Below are positions 26,524 through 34,710 of a stretch of DNA of 64,000 nt, in pieces. Where the stretch lies: contig NZ_KQ948658.1 in assembly GCF_001514145.1 (NCBI RefSeq), positions 444,668-508,667 on the forward strand, written 5' to 3'. The DNA comes from Streptomyces canus (GTDB lineage: Bacteria > Actinomycetota > Actinomycetes > Streptomycetales > Streptomycetaceae). The notes under the pieces are model-generated. The model saw nothing but the letters and a program-made list of their open reading frames with translations. It had not been told where the DNA came from and made no database searches. The translations under genes were made by a program, and so were the position numbers. The stretch's first letter is position 1. Every line of letters begins with the position of its first letter.

Positions 26524-26537
26524 CGCCACATGTGGCG
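26524..26537. promoter_or_regulatory. Perfect 14-bp palindrome upstream of the adenylation-domain gene
   Basis: CGCCACATGTGGCG is an uninterrupted perfect inverted repeat about 35 bp before a possible -35 element. It is a plausible operator for a dimeric regulator of the downstream three-gene cassette. No known regulator motif was recognised with confidence. It lies in the 302-bp divergent region shared with nasA. Confidence 0.5.
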
Positions 26538-26571
26538 CATTCCGTTGCGTGTTTGGCCGAGCACGCATTGT

Positions 26572-26599
26572 TGAGTGTTGAAAAACTGCGGCTACTGTC
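26572..26599 (+). promoter_or_regulatory. Possible sigma-70-type promoter of the adenylation-domain gene
   Basis: TTGAGT (26572-26577) and TACTGT (26594-26599) are separated by 16 bp in the A/T-richest part of the divergent region. Transcription would begin near 26606, about 60 bp before the start codon. Weak evidence, based on hexamer match only. Confidence 0.4.
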
Positions 26600-26666
26600 G
26601 AGCGCGGATCCAGCTTGGCGCCAGGCAAACCGTCATGCGATAAGCCAGCCAGGAGGTTCCCCCAGC

Positions 26667-28187
26667 ATGTCTCTGCGCCATTTGGCCCCCCGCGACCGGT
26701 ACTTCTTCCGGGTCTACGGCCACGGCCCCGCCGTCCCCGTCCCCGACCCGCTCGTCCACCGCGCCGTCGAGCGCCACGCGGCCGCCACCCCGCGCGCCGC
26801 GGCCGCCGAACACGCCGGCGCGACGATCACCTACGGCGAGCTCGACCGGTACGCCGACGCCCTCGCCACCCGCCTGATCCGCGAGGGCGTACGGCCCGGT
26901 GACCACGTCGGACTCTTCGTGCGCCGCTCCATCCCGATGCTCGTCGGCCTGCTCGGCATCCTGAAGGCGGGCGCCGCCTACGTCCCCCAGGACATCGGCC
27001 TCGCGCCCCCGGCCCAGCTCGCCCACGTGATCCGCACCGCCCGCACCCGGATCGTCCTGACCCTCACCGAGCACGCGGCCCGCGTCCCGCGGGGCCCCCA
27101 CGTGATCACCCTCGACGAACCGCTGCCGTACGAGCCGGCGAGCGCGCCCCCGCCGACCGTGCGCCCCGATGGCGGCTGCTACGTCCTGTTCACCTCCGGC
27201 ACCACCGGAAGCCCCAACGGCGTGAAGGTCACCCACCGCAACGTCGCGGGCCTCCTCCTCACCGAACCCGGCGGCCTCGGCATCCGCCCCGGCGACCGCG
27301 TGGCCCACCTGCTCAACGTGGCCTTCGACATGGCGGCCTGGGAGATCCTCGGCTGCCTCACCCACGGCGGCACCCTCGTCATCCGTGGCCGGGACATCAC
27401 CGCGACGGCCCGTACGGCCGACGTCCTGATCGCCACGCCGACCGTCCTGTCCGGCATCGACCCGGCCGTCTGCCCGCGCGTCCGCACGGTCGCCGTCGCC
27501 GGAGAGCCCTGCCCGCGCCCCCTCGCCGACCGCTGGGCCCGCCAGGCCGCCTTCTACAACTGCTGCGGCCCGACCGAGACGACCATCGTCAACACGATGA
27601 GCCGCCACGACCCGGCGGCCCCCCTGCTGACCATCGGCCGCCCCACCCCCAACAACACGGTCTACGTCCTGGACGCCGACCGTCGCCCGCTGCCCATCGG
27701 CGCGGTCGGCGAGATGTGGGCGGGCGGTGACGGTGTCTCGGCGGGCTACCTGGACAACCCCGTGCTGAACGCCGAGCGCTATGCCCCCGACCCCTTTCTC
27801 GGCGGCGACCACCGTATGTTCCGCACCCGCGACCTCGGCCGCTGGACCCCCGACGGCGAGCTCGAACACCTCGGCCGCACCGACGACCAGGTCAAGGTCC
27901 GCGGCTTCCGGGTCGAACTCGACTCCGTCTCCTCGGTCCTGGAATCGGTCGAGGGCTGCGCCCGCGCGGTGACCCTGAAGCGGGATGCGCGGACCCTGGT
28001 GTCGTTCGTCTGCCCGGCGGACGTGGACCCCGACGCGGCGAGGCGGGCGGTGGCGGAGGCGTTGCCGTATTACTGCGTGCCCGAGAGTGTCATGACCCTG
28101 ACACACCTACCGGAGACCGACCGCGGCAAGATCGACAAGCAGGCGCTGCTGCGGATGGCCGACGAGCGCTTGGCGGTGGCCCGATGA
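26667..28187 (+). CDS. Stand-alone adenylation (AMP-binding) domain protein
   Basis: 506 residues from the ATG at 26667, with AGGAGG at 26651-26656; upstream in-frame codons cross the promoter region. It is a full NRPS-type A domain: A3 P-loop FTSGTTGSPNGVKVTH (about 172-187), A5 YNCCGPTET (about 296), A7 RTRDLGRW (about 384), A8 DDQVKVRGFRVEL (about 405) and the A10 catalytic lysine in DRGKIDKQAL (about 487). No carrier-protein or condensation domain follows. It should activate a carboxylate as an acyl-AMP. The next gene (membrane oxidoreductase) overlaps its stop by four bases, so both are made together. The substrate cannot be deduced from the pocket by eye. Confidence 0.88.
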   Translation: MSLRHLAPRDRYFFRVYGHGPAVPVPDPLVHRAVERHAAATPRAAAAEHAGATITYGELDRYADALATRLIREGVRPGDHVGLFVRRSIPMLVGLLGILKAGAAYVPQDIGLAPPAQLAHVIRTARTRIVLTLTEHAARVPRGPHVITLDEPLPYEPASAPPPTVRPDGGCYVLFTSGTTGSPNGVKVTHRNVAGLLLTEPGGLGIRPGDRVAHLLNVAFDMAAWEILGCLTHGGTLVIRGRDITATARTADVLIATPTVLSGIDPAVCPRVRTVAVAGEPCPRPLADRWARQAAFYNCCGPTETTIVNTMSRHDPAAPLLTIGRPTPNNTVYVLDADRRPLPIGAVGEMWAGGDGVSAGYLDNPVLNAERYAPDPFLGGDHRMFRTRDLGRWTPDGELEHLGRTDDQVKVRGFRVELDSVSSVLESVEGCARAVTLKRDARTLVSFVCPADVDPDAARRAVAEALPYYCVPESVMTLTHLPETDRGKIDKQALLRMADERLAVAR

Positions 28188-29431
28188 CGACCGCACCCGT
28201 GCGCGAGACGACCGACCTCCCACCCCTCACCTCCGCGGCGAGGCGGCTCCTGAAGCACCCGCGGCTGATGCACTACAACCGGTTGGCCGGACTGGTGATC
28301 GCGGCCAACCTGGCCTTCCTGTGGGCGGGTTGGCCGCTGTCGACGCAGACCCTTGGCCACGCGGCGCTCGCCAACCTCGCCCTCACCGTGATCGTCCGCC
28401 AGCAGTATGTCGTCAACCTCTTCTTCCGGCTGGCCACTTGGCCCCCGACGACCTGGCCGCTGAAGATCCGCTGGACGCTCGGGAAGGTCTACCACTTCGG
28501 CGGACTGCACGTCGGCGGAGCACTGGCCGGGACGGCCTGGTTCCTGGCGCTGACGGTCACGACACCCAACGGCCCCCTGACGGCGGTCGGCTGGACCCTG
28601 CTGGCCCTCCTCGCACTCATCGTCGCCACCGCCCTGCCCCCGTTCCGCTCCCGCCACCACGACCACTTCGAGAAGATCCACCGCTTCGGCGGCTGGACGG
28701 CCCTCGCCCTGTTCTGGACGCACACCCTGCTGTCGTCCGCGGGACCGGCGTCACTGGCGGTGCTCGCAATGGTCACCTTCAGCGTGGCGCTGCCCTGGCT
28801 ACGGCTGCGCAAGGTGGCCGTACGCCTCGAACGCCCCTCCTCCCACGTCGTGCTGGCCCGCTTCGACCACGGCGAGACCCCCTTCGCGGGCTCCTCCACC
28901 GCGATCAGCCGCAGCCCGCTGAGGGAATGGCACTCCTTCGCCAACGTCCCCGCACCCGGCGAGCCCGGTTTCCGGCTCACCATCTCCCGGGCCGGGGACT
29001 GGACGGGCGCCTTCATCGACGACCTCCCGGCGAAGGTCTGGGTGAAGGGCATCACCACGGCCGGAGTCGCCAACATCGAGACCCTGTTCACGAAGGTGGT
29101 CTACGTGGCGACCGGCAGCGGCATCGGCCCCTGCCTGCCCCACCTCCTCGCCGCCGAGGTCCCCTCCCGCCTGGTCTGGGCGACCCGCGACCCCCGCACC
29201 ACCTACGGCGACGCCCTCGTCGACGAGATCCTCGCCGTCCAGCCGCACGCCCTGGTCTGGGACACCTCACGGCGCGGCAAGCCCGACATGGTGCGCCTCG
29301 CGTACGAGGCCTACCGGGACTTCGGCGCCGAGGCGGTCATCTGCATCTCCAACAAGAGGCTGACCTGGCAGGTGGTGCACGGCCTGGAACGGCGGGGGAT
29401 CCCGGCGTACGGCGCGATCTGGGACTCCTAG
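28184..29431 (+). CDS. Integral membrane oxidoreductase with C-terminal nucleotide-binding domain (TmpL-like)
   Basis: 415 residues. About six membrane segments occupy residues 30-225. Histidines HFGGLHVGG, HHDHFEKIHRFGG and FWTHTLL are in or near the helices, as in heme- or flavin-linked ferric-reductase-like proteins. A soluble part (about 230-415) follows with VVYVATGSGIGPCLPHLLA, a ferredoxin-reductase-type NAD(P)-binding motif, and ICISNKRLTWQVVHGL. A canonical RxYS FAD motif is not obvious (the equivalent place reads EWHSFANVPAPGE). Its ATG overlaps the adenylation-gene stop. Together the two proteins match the domain order of the fungal redox-homeostasis protein TmpL; that comparison is from memory of its domains. 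Confidence 0.7.
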   Translation: MTTAPVRETTDLPPLTSAARRLLKHPRLMHYNRLAGLVIAANLAFLWAGWPLSTQTLGHAALANLALTVIVRQQYVVNLFFRLATWPPTTWPLKIRWTLGKVYHFGGLHVGGALAGTAWFLALTVTTPNGPLTAVGWTLLALLALIVATALPPFRSRHHDHFEKIHRFGGWTALALFWTHTLLSSAGPASLAVLAMVTFSVALPWLRLRKVAVRLERPSSHVVLARFDHGETPFAGSSTAISRSPLREWHSFANVPAPGEPGFRLTISRAGDWTGAFIDDLPAKVWVKGITTAGVANIETLFTKVVYVATGSGIGPCLPHLLAAEVPSRLVWATRDPRTTYGDALVDEILAVQPHALVWDTSRRGKPDMVRLAYEAYRDFGAEAVICISNKRLTWQVVHGLERRGIPAYGAIWDS

Positions 29432-29443
29432 AAGGGGACGTCG

Positions 29444-30211
29444 ATGAACAACCTGAAGCTCGAACGGCACGGCGGGGTCGTGACCGTACGTCTGCACCGC
29501 CCGCACGTCCGCAACGCGCTCAGCTCCGAGTTGCTGTCCGAACTCCTCGGCGTCCTGCGCCCGTTGGACGAGGACCCCGAGGTCGGCTGCTACGTCGTCA
29601 CCGGCTCGGAACGGGTCTTCGCGGCGGGAGCCGACATCAGGGAGATGGCCGCGAAGTCGGCCGTGGACATGGCGGCCGAGGACTACTTCGCCGCGTGGGA
29701 GGAGTTCGCGGATCTGAGCACCCCGAAGATCGCCGCCGTCAACGGCCATGCGCTGGGCGGAGGGTGCGAACTGGCGATGATGTGCGATCTCGTCATCGCG
29801 GGGGAGTCGGCCGTCTTCGGACAGCCGGAGATCAAGCTGGGCGTGATCCCGGGCATCGGCGGCACCCAGCGCCTGACCCGCCTGGTCGGCCACGCGAAGG
29901 CGATGGACCTGGTCCTCACCGGCCGCACGATGGACGCGCGGGAGGCGGGACGCTGCGGTCTCGTCTCCCGGGTCGTACCGGACGACCGGGTCCTGCCGGA
30001 GGCCCTGGAGGCGGCCGCGACGATCGCGTCGTACGGGCGTACGGCGGTCAGGGCGGCCCGTGAGTGCGTGCACCAGGCCCTCGAGACCGGCCTGCGCGAC
30101 GGCATCCGCTTCGAACGCCGGGTCTTCCACGCCCTGTTCGCGACGGCCGACCAGAAGGAGGGCATGACCGCGTTCCTCGAGAAACGCGCCCCGCGCTTCA
30201 CCGGTCGGTGA
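29444..30211 (+). CDS. Enoyl-CoA hydratase/isomerase (crotonase) family protein
   Basis: 255 residues. The oxyanion-hole segment AAGADIREM is followed by ALGGGCELAMMCD and GQPEIKLGVIPGIGGTQRL. Both catalytic glutamates of true hydratases (in GGGCELA and in GQPEIKLG) are kept, so hydration of an enoyl-CoA is chemically plausible. It starts 13 bp after the membrane oxidoreductase gene and ends before a very strong terminator. It is thus the last gene of a three-gene transcription unit. Its link to the adenylation protein may be the handling of an acyl-CoA or acyl-AMP product; that is inference. Confidence 0.9.
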   Translation: MNNLKLERHGGVVTVRLHRPHVRNALSSELLSELLGVLRPLDEDPEVGCYVVTGSERVFAAGADIREMAAKSAVDMAAEDYFAAWEEFADLSTPKIAAVNGHALGGGCELAMMCDLVIAGESAVFGQPEIKLGVIPGIGGTQRLTRLVGHAKAMDLVLTGRTMDAREAGRCGLVSRVVPDDRVLPEALEAAATIASYGRTAVRAARECVHQALETGLRDGIRFERRVFHALFATADQKEGMTAFLEKRAPRFTGR

Positions 30212-30218
30212 CGGCGCG

Positions 30219-30253
30219 CCCGGGAGGCGGGGCGCCGCGCCCCGCCTCCCGGG
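30219..30253. terminator. Perfect 16-bp-stem terminator
   Basis: The 16-base arms (30219-30234 and 30238-30253, cccgggaggcggggcg and its exact complement) surround a 3-nt loop. It lies 8 bp after the crotonase stop and 15 bp before the convergent SanA-like stop, so it can end both transcripts. Confidence 0.9.
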
Positions 30254-30267
30254 TCACCTCAGCAGCC

Positions 30268-30957
30268 TCAACGGCGGGCCGAGGCCAGCGCGTCCGTCAC
30301 ACCCGGCTCCTTCGGCCCCAGGAACCGCGGATCCGGCCGGAGCACCACGTCCACAGCCGCCTTGCCGGCCGCGAAGAGCTCGCGGGTGCCGCCGTAGTAC
30401 CAGGTGGCGTCGTGCTTGGCCTCGACACCGATGCCGTACGACGTGACACCCGCCGCCTGGCAGAGCGCGACCGCGCGCCGGATGTGGAACCCCTGGCTGA
30501 TGAGCACCGCCCTGTGGACGCCGAAGATCTTCCTGGCGCGGACGCAGGAGTCCCAGGTGTCGAAACCGGCGTAGTCGCTGACGATCCGCGTGTCCGGCAC
30601 GCCGTGGCGGGTCAGGTACGCGCGCATGGCGTCGGGCTCGTCGTAGTCCTCACGGCTGTTGTCGCCGGTGACGAGGACGACCTCGATCCGGTTCTCCCGG
30701 TACAGCTTCGCCGCCGCGTCGAGCCGATGGGCGAGATACGGCGACGGCTCGCCGTCCCACAGCCCGGCTCCGAAGACGACGGCCACCTCGGTGCGCGGCA
30801 CGTCGGCCGTCGTCCGCAGCCGGTCACCCGTCACGACGTACATCCAGGTCGACGGCAGCAGCGCGAGCACACACCCCGCCATCACGGCCTGCACGAGCCT
30901 GCGCCGCCCGGCACGCGTGCGTGGCAGGCGGGGTCTGCGCACCCTCGGCAGTCGCAT
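30268..30957 (-). CDS. SanA/YdcF-like DUF218 membrane protein
   Basis: 229 residues. An Arg-rich N-terminus and one membrane helix (about 22-42) precede a DUF218 domain with AVVFGAGLWDGEPSPYLAHRLDAA (about 60-83), VVLVTGDNSREDYDEPDAM (about 93-111) and VLISQGFHIRRAVALCQAAG (about 150-169). This is the SanA layout (vancomycin-sensitivity protein A of enterobacteria, linked to envelope barrier function). The biochemical activity of the family is not established. It stands alone between the terminator and a 211-bp divergent promoter region. Confidence 0.88.
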   Translation of the reverse strand: MRLPRVRRPRLPRTRAGRRRLVQAVMAGCVLALLPSTWMYVVTGDRLRTTADVPRTEVAVVFGAGLWDGEPSPYLAHRLDAAAKLYRENRIEVVLVTGDNSREDYDEPDAMRAYLTRHGVPDTRIVSDYAGFDTWDSCVRARKIFGVHRAVLISQGFHIRRAVALCQAAGVTSYGIGVEAKHDATWYYGGTRELFAAGKAAVDVVLRPDPRFLGPKEPGVTDALASARR

Positions 30958-31119
30958 GGACGGTCCTTCCCCGGTCGACCCTTCGACAACGAGAGACGTA
31001 CCGGCAGGCCGATCGGTTCGCCCGGCGGTGCGTGACCAGGCTCACTGCCCTACGAGAATGCGCAGGTCACACCGCCTCACACCGCCGCGCCCCGCATGGT
31101 GAACCGTCGGAAAGCACGC

Positions 31120-31157
31120 GTTATTGCCGTGAAACGGGGTGGCAACCTCAGGCCGTC
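31120..31157 (+). promoter_or_regulatory. GlnR-like box upstream of the sirohydrochlorin chelatase gene
   Basis: GTTAT-n6-GAAAC-n6-GCAAC-n6-CCGTC is 11-bp periodic. The second element is a perfect GaAAC, the first and third match gTnAC at 4 of 5, and the fourth is poor. It ends 12 bp before the ATG, a position similar to the box before nasA. Confidence 0.65.
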
Positions 31158-31168
31158 ACCATCGTTCC

Positions 31169-31963
31169 ATGAACCGGATCAGCAGCCAGCCCGGCCTCGT
31201 CTCCCTCGACGACAGGCGCCGCCCCGAGCCGCCGGCGCTCGTCCTGGTGGCCCACGGCAGCCGCGACCCGCGCACCCTGAACACGGTCCACAGGCTCCTG
31301 GACCAGGTCCGCGAGCAGCGCCCCGGCCTGCCGGTGCACCTGGGCCACATCGAGCTGAACGAACCCCTGCTGCCGGACACACTGGCCTCCCTGGGTACGG
31401 CGGAGGCGGTCCTGGTCCCGCTGTTGCTCAGCCGCGGCTACCACGTGAAGCGCGACATCCCGGAGATGGCGGCGGCCTCCGCGGCACGCGCGCGCGTGGC
31501 CGCCCCGCTGGGCCCGCACCCGCTGCTCGTGGAGACCCTGCACGCTCGCCTGATCGAGGCGGGCTGGAGCACGGACGAGGAGACCCGCCGCACCAGCGCG
31601 GTGGTCCTTGCGGCGGCGGGCTCCCGCGACCCCGACTCGGCCGTGGACACCCGCCGCACGGCTCACCTTCTGTCGGCCCGCCTGGGCGTCCCGGTGGTCC
31701 CGGCCTACGCCTCCGCGGCGACCCCGACGGTCGACACGGCGATCCGCGCACTGGCGGCGCGAGGTCGCGACAGGGTGGCGGTGGCGTCGTACTTCACGGC
31801 CCCGGGTCTGTTCGCGACCCAGTGCGCGGGGAAGGCCCCATGGATCGCCTCGGCCCCCCTGGGCACCCACCCCGCGATGGCGGACCTGATCCTGCACCGC
31901 TACGACCAGGTCGCCGGCCGAAGGGGCGCGACCAGCCCCGAACTGCCCGCACTCGCCGTGTGA
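31169..31963 (+). CDS. Sirohydrochlorin chelatase (CbiX/SirB family)
   Basis: 264 residues from the ATG at 31169; the in-frame GTG 30 bases earlier lies inside the GlnR-like box and is rejected. Two tandem CbiX-type halves are visible: [17 protein letters not shown] (about 27-43) with a metal-binding His, then [16 protein letters not shown], and a second copy [24 protein letters not shown]. Insertion of Fe2+ into sirohydrochlorin makes siroheme, the cofactor of NirB. The GlnR-like operator and nearby nitrate genes favour ferrochelatase in siroheme synthesis over cobalt insertion. Confidence 0.88.
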   Translation: MNRISSQPGLVSLDDRRRPEPPALVLVAHGSRDPRTLNTVHRLLDQVREQRPGLPVHLGHIELNEPLLPDTLASLGTAEAVLVPLLLSRGYHVKRDIPEMAAASAARARVAAPLGPHPLLVETLHARLIEAGWSTDEETRRTSAVVLAAAGSRDPDSAVDTRRTAHLLSARLGVPVVPAYASAATPTVDTAIRALAARGRDRVAVASYFTAPGLFATQCAGKAPWIASAPLGTHPAMADLILHRYDQVAGRRGATSPELPALAV

Positions 31964-32018
31964 CAGCACCCGGCAGACGTACCGGCGAAATGTCAGTCCC
32001 TGCCCGTACTGTCGAGAC

Positions 32019-33260
32019 ATGCCGTACGACCTGCAGTCAACCGAACGCTGGGCCCCAGAACCCGACAAACGCCCCGGCCGCACCGCCTTCCAGCGCGACC
32101 GCGCCCGCATCCTCCACTCCGCCGCGCTCAGGAGGCTCGCCGGCAAGACACAGGTCGTCACACCAGGAACCCGCAGCCACGCCTGGGACGCCAGCCCCCG
32201 CACCCGGCTCACCCACTCCCTGGAGTGCGCCCAGGTCGGCCGTGAGCTCGGCGCAGCGCTCGGCTGTGACCCGGACCTGGTCGAGGCCGCCTGTCTGGCC
32301 CACGACCTCGGCCACCCCCCGTTCGGCCACAACGGCGAACAGGCGCTGAACGAGTTCGCCGACGACTGCGGCGGCTTCGAGGGCAACGCCCAGTCCCTGC
32401 GGCTCCTGACCCGCATCGAGCCCAAACGCTTCACCGACGAGGGATCGGTGGGACTGAACCTCACCCGAGCCACCCTCGACGCCGCCACCAAGTACCCCTG
32501 GCCCCGCGGAGGGCACCCGTCCCGGAAGTTCGGCGTCTACGAGGACGACCGCCCCGTCTTCGACTGGATCCGCAAGGACGCCCCGGGCACCCGCACCACC
32601 TTCGAGGCCCAGGTGATGGACTGGGCCGACGACGTGGCCTACTCGGTCCACGACGTCGAGGACGGCCTGCACGCGGGCCACATCGACCCCAACCACCTGC
32701 ACGCCGAACCCGAACGCCGGGCCGTCTTCGAGGTGGCCCTCAGCCGGTACGTGCCCGCGGACACCGACCCGGCGGAACTCGCGGAAGCCCTCGACCGCCT
32801 CCAGGACCAGCCCTGGTGGCCGCACGCCTACGACGGTTCGGCCGTCGCGCAGGCCCGCCTCAAGGACGCCACCAGCCAGCTCATCGGCCGCTTCTGCCTG
32901 TCCGCCGAAGCCGCCACGCGCGAGCGGTACGGCACCGGGAGACTCACGAGATACGACGCCGAACTCGTCGTACCGCACGAGGCCCGCCTGGAGTGCGCGG
33001 TCCTCAAGGCCGTCGCCGACCGGTATGTCATGCAGCGCGCCGAGCAGGAGCGGCTGCGGGCCGACCAGCGGATCGTCGTCGCCGAACTGGCCGAGGTGCT
33101 CACCGTCCGCGCCCCGGACGGCCTCGAGCCCCAGTTCCGCGCGCTGTTCGACGACGCGCCCGGCGACCGGGCGCGCAAGCGGGTGATCGTGGACCAGATC
33201 GCGTCCCTCACCGACGCTTCCGCCCGTTCGCTTCACGCCCGTCTCACGGGACACCTGTGA
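32019..33260 (+). CDS. dgt: Deoxyguanosinetriphosphate triphosphohydrolase-like HD protein
   Basis: 413 residues. The HD metal site is seen as His66 (RLTHSLE), His95-Asp96 ([15 protein letters not shown]) and the later Asp in [15 protein letters not shown]. The C-terminal SAM_HD-associated region is complete. It hydrolyses dNTPs to nucleosides and triphosphate and so shapes dNTP pools. In actinomycetes it commonly lies near dnaG, as here, with one flavoprotein gene between. The ATG at 32019 is preceded by no perfect ribosome site, but the conserved N-terminus begins there. Confidence 0.93.
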   Translation: MPYDLQSTERWAPEPDKRPGRTAFQRDRARILHSAALRRLAGKTQVVTPGTRSHAWDASPRTRLTHSLECAQVGRELGAALGCDPDLVEAACLAHDLGHPPFGHNGEQALNEFADDCGGFEGNAQSLRLLTRIEPKRFTDEGSVGLNLTRATLDAATKYPWPRGGHPSRKFGVYEDDRPVFDWIRKDAPGTRTTFEAQVMDWADDVAYSVHDVEDGLHAGHIDPNHLHAEPERRAVFEVALSRYVPADTDPAELAEALDRLQDQPWWPHAYDGSAVAQARLKDATSQLIGRFCLSAEAATRERYGTGRLTRYDAELVVPHEARLECAVLKAVADRYVMQRAEQERLRADQRIVVAELAEVLTVRAPDGLEPQFRALFDDAPGDRARKRVIVDQIASLTDASARSLHARLTGHL

Positions 33261-33415
33261 TGCTTGCGGGACACAAGTTGTGTGAAGGGAACGGGAGTGA
33301 CGTGAATCGAGACCGAATGTGACCCTCCGTGGCCTGATCGGGCCACTCCCTCTTCCCCCATCACACTCCGTGCGGGACGCTCCCATGTGGCGGCACCCTT
33401 ACGAGGAGGCATCAA

Positions 33416-34681
33416 GTGGTCGACGCGGATCAGACATTTGTCATCGTCGGAGGAGGACTCGCCGGCGCGAAGGCGGCCGAGACGCTCCGCACGGAGGGCT
33501 TCACGGGCCGCGTGATACTGATCTGCGACGAACGCGACCACCCCTACGAGCGCCCGCCGCTCTCCAAGGGCTACCTCCTCGGCAAGGAGGAGCGTGACAG
33601 CGTCTTCGTCCACGAACCCGCCTGGTACGCGCGAAACGACATCGAGCTGCACCTCGGCGAGACCGTGGACGCCATCGACCGGACGGCGAAGACGGTCCGC
33701 TTCGGCGAGGACGGCACCGTCGTCCGCTACGACAAGCTGCTGCTGGCGACGGGCGCGGAACCACGCCGTCTGGACATTCCCGGGACCGACCTCGCGGGCG
33801 TCCATCACCTGCGCCGCCTCGCCCACGCCGAGCGTCTCAAGGGCGTCCTGGCCGCCCTGGGCAGGGACAACGGCCACATCGTGATCGCAGGCGCCGGCTG
33901 GATCGGCCTGGAGGTCGCGGCGGCGGCCCGGGAGTACGGCGCCGAGGTCACCGTCGTCGAGCCCCTGTCGACCCCCCTGTACTCGGTCCTCGGCCCCGAG
34001 CTCGGCAACCTCTTCGCCGAGCTGCACCGCGAGCGCGGTGTCCGCTTCCACTTCGGCGCGAGACTGACGGAGATCGTCGGGCAGGACGGCATGGTCCTCG
34101 CGGCCCGTACCGACGACGGCGAGGAGCATCCCGCGCACGACGTCCTCGCGGCGGTCGGCGCGGCCCCGCGCGTGGCTCTCGCGGAGGCGGCCGGGCTCGA
34201 ACTGGCGGACCGGGCGCACGGCGGCGGTGTCGCCGTGGACGAACAACTGCGCACCTCCGACCCGGACATCTACGCGGCGGGCGACGTGGCCTCCTTCCAC
34301 CACGCCCTCTTCGGCAACCGGCTACGCGTCGAGCACTGGGCCAACGCGCTCAACGGCGGCCCCGCGGCGGCGCGAGCGATGCTGGGCCGCCAGGTGACGT
34401 ACGACCGGGTGCCCTACTTCTTCTCCGACCAGTACGACCTGGGAATGGAGTACAGCGGCTGGGCGCCCCCGGGCTCGTACGACGAAGTGGTGATCCGGGG
34501 AGACGCCGGGAAGCGGGAGTTCATCGCCTTCTGGGTGAAGCAGGGCCGTGTGCTGGCCGGGATGAACGTCAACGTGTGGGACGTCACAGAGCCGATTCAG
34601 GGACTGATCCGATCCAGGGCTCAGGTGGACACGGAGGCGCTGGCGGACCCGCACGTTCCACTCGTCAGCCTCGTCCCGTAG
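33416..34681 (+). CDS. FAD-dependent ferredoxin-reductase-type oxidoreductase
   Basis: 421 residues from a GTG with gaggagg eight bases upstream. The FAD motif VIVGGGLAGAKAAETL lies at residue 9, the NAD motif IAGAGWIGLEVAAAA near 160, and the FAD-closing IYAAGDVASF near 283. The C-terminal reductase domain runs to the end. It matches the rubredoxin/putidaredoxin-reductase and AIF-like group that passes electrons from NAD(P)H to ferredoxins. No ferredoxin gene is adjacent. It is expressed in the same direction as dgt and dnaG and lies 30 bp before dnaG. Confidence 0.9.
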   Translation: MVDADQTFVIVGGGLAGAKAAETLRTEGFTGRVILICDERDHPYERPPLSKGYLLGKEERDSVFVHEPAWYARNDIELHLGETVDAIDRTAKTVRFGEDGTVVRYDKLLLATGAEPRRLDIPGTDLAGVHHLRRLAHAERLKGVLAALGRDNGHIVIAGAGWIGLEVAAAAREYGAEVTVVEPLSTPLYSVLGPELGNLFAELHRERGVRFHFGARLTEIVGQDGMVLAARTDDGEEHPAHDVLAAVGAAPRVALAEAAGLELADRAHGGGVAVDEQLRTSDPDIYAAGDVASFHHALFGNRLRVEHWANALNGGPAAARAMLGRQVTYDRVPYFFSDQYDLGMEYSGWAPPGSYDEVVIRGDAGKREFIAFWVKQGRVLAGMNVNVWDVTEPIQGLIRSRAQVDTEALADPHVPLVSLVP

Positions 34682-34710
34682 GTGTCAGTACCTCCCCGTA
34701 GACTTCACGC

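Noticed and set aside
30958..31119. Additional small gene between the SanA-like and chelatase genes
   Set aside because: Short frames exist but have no ribosome site or codon bias. The interval is better explained as a divergent promoter region.
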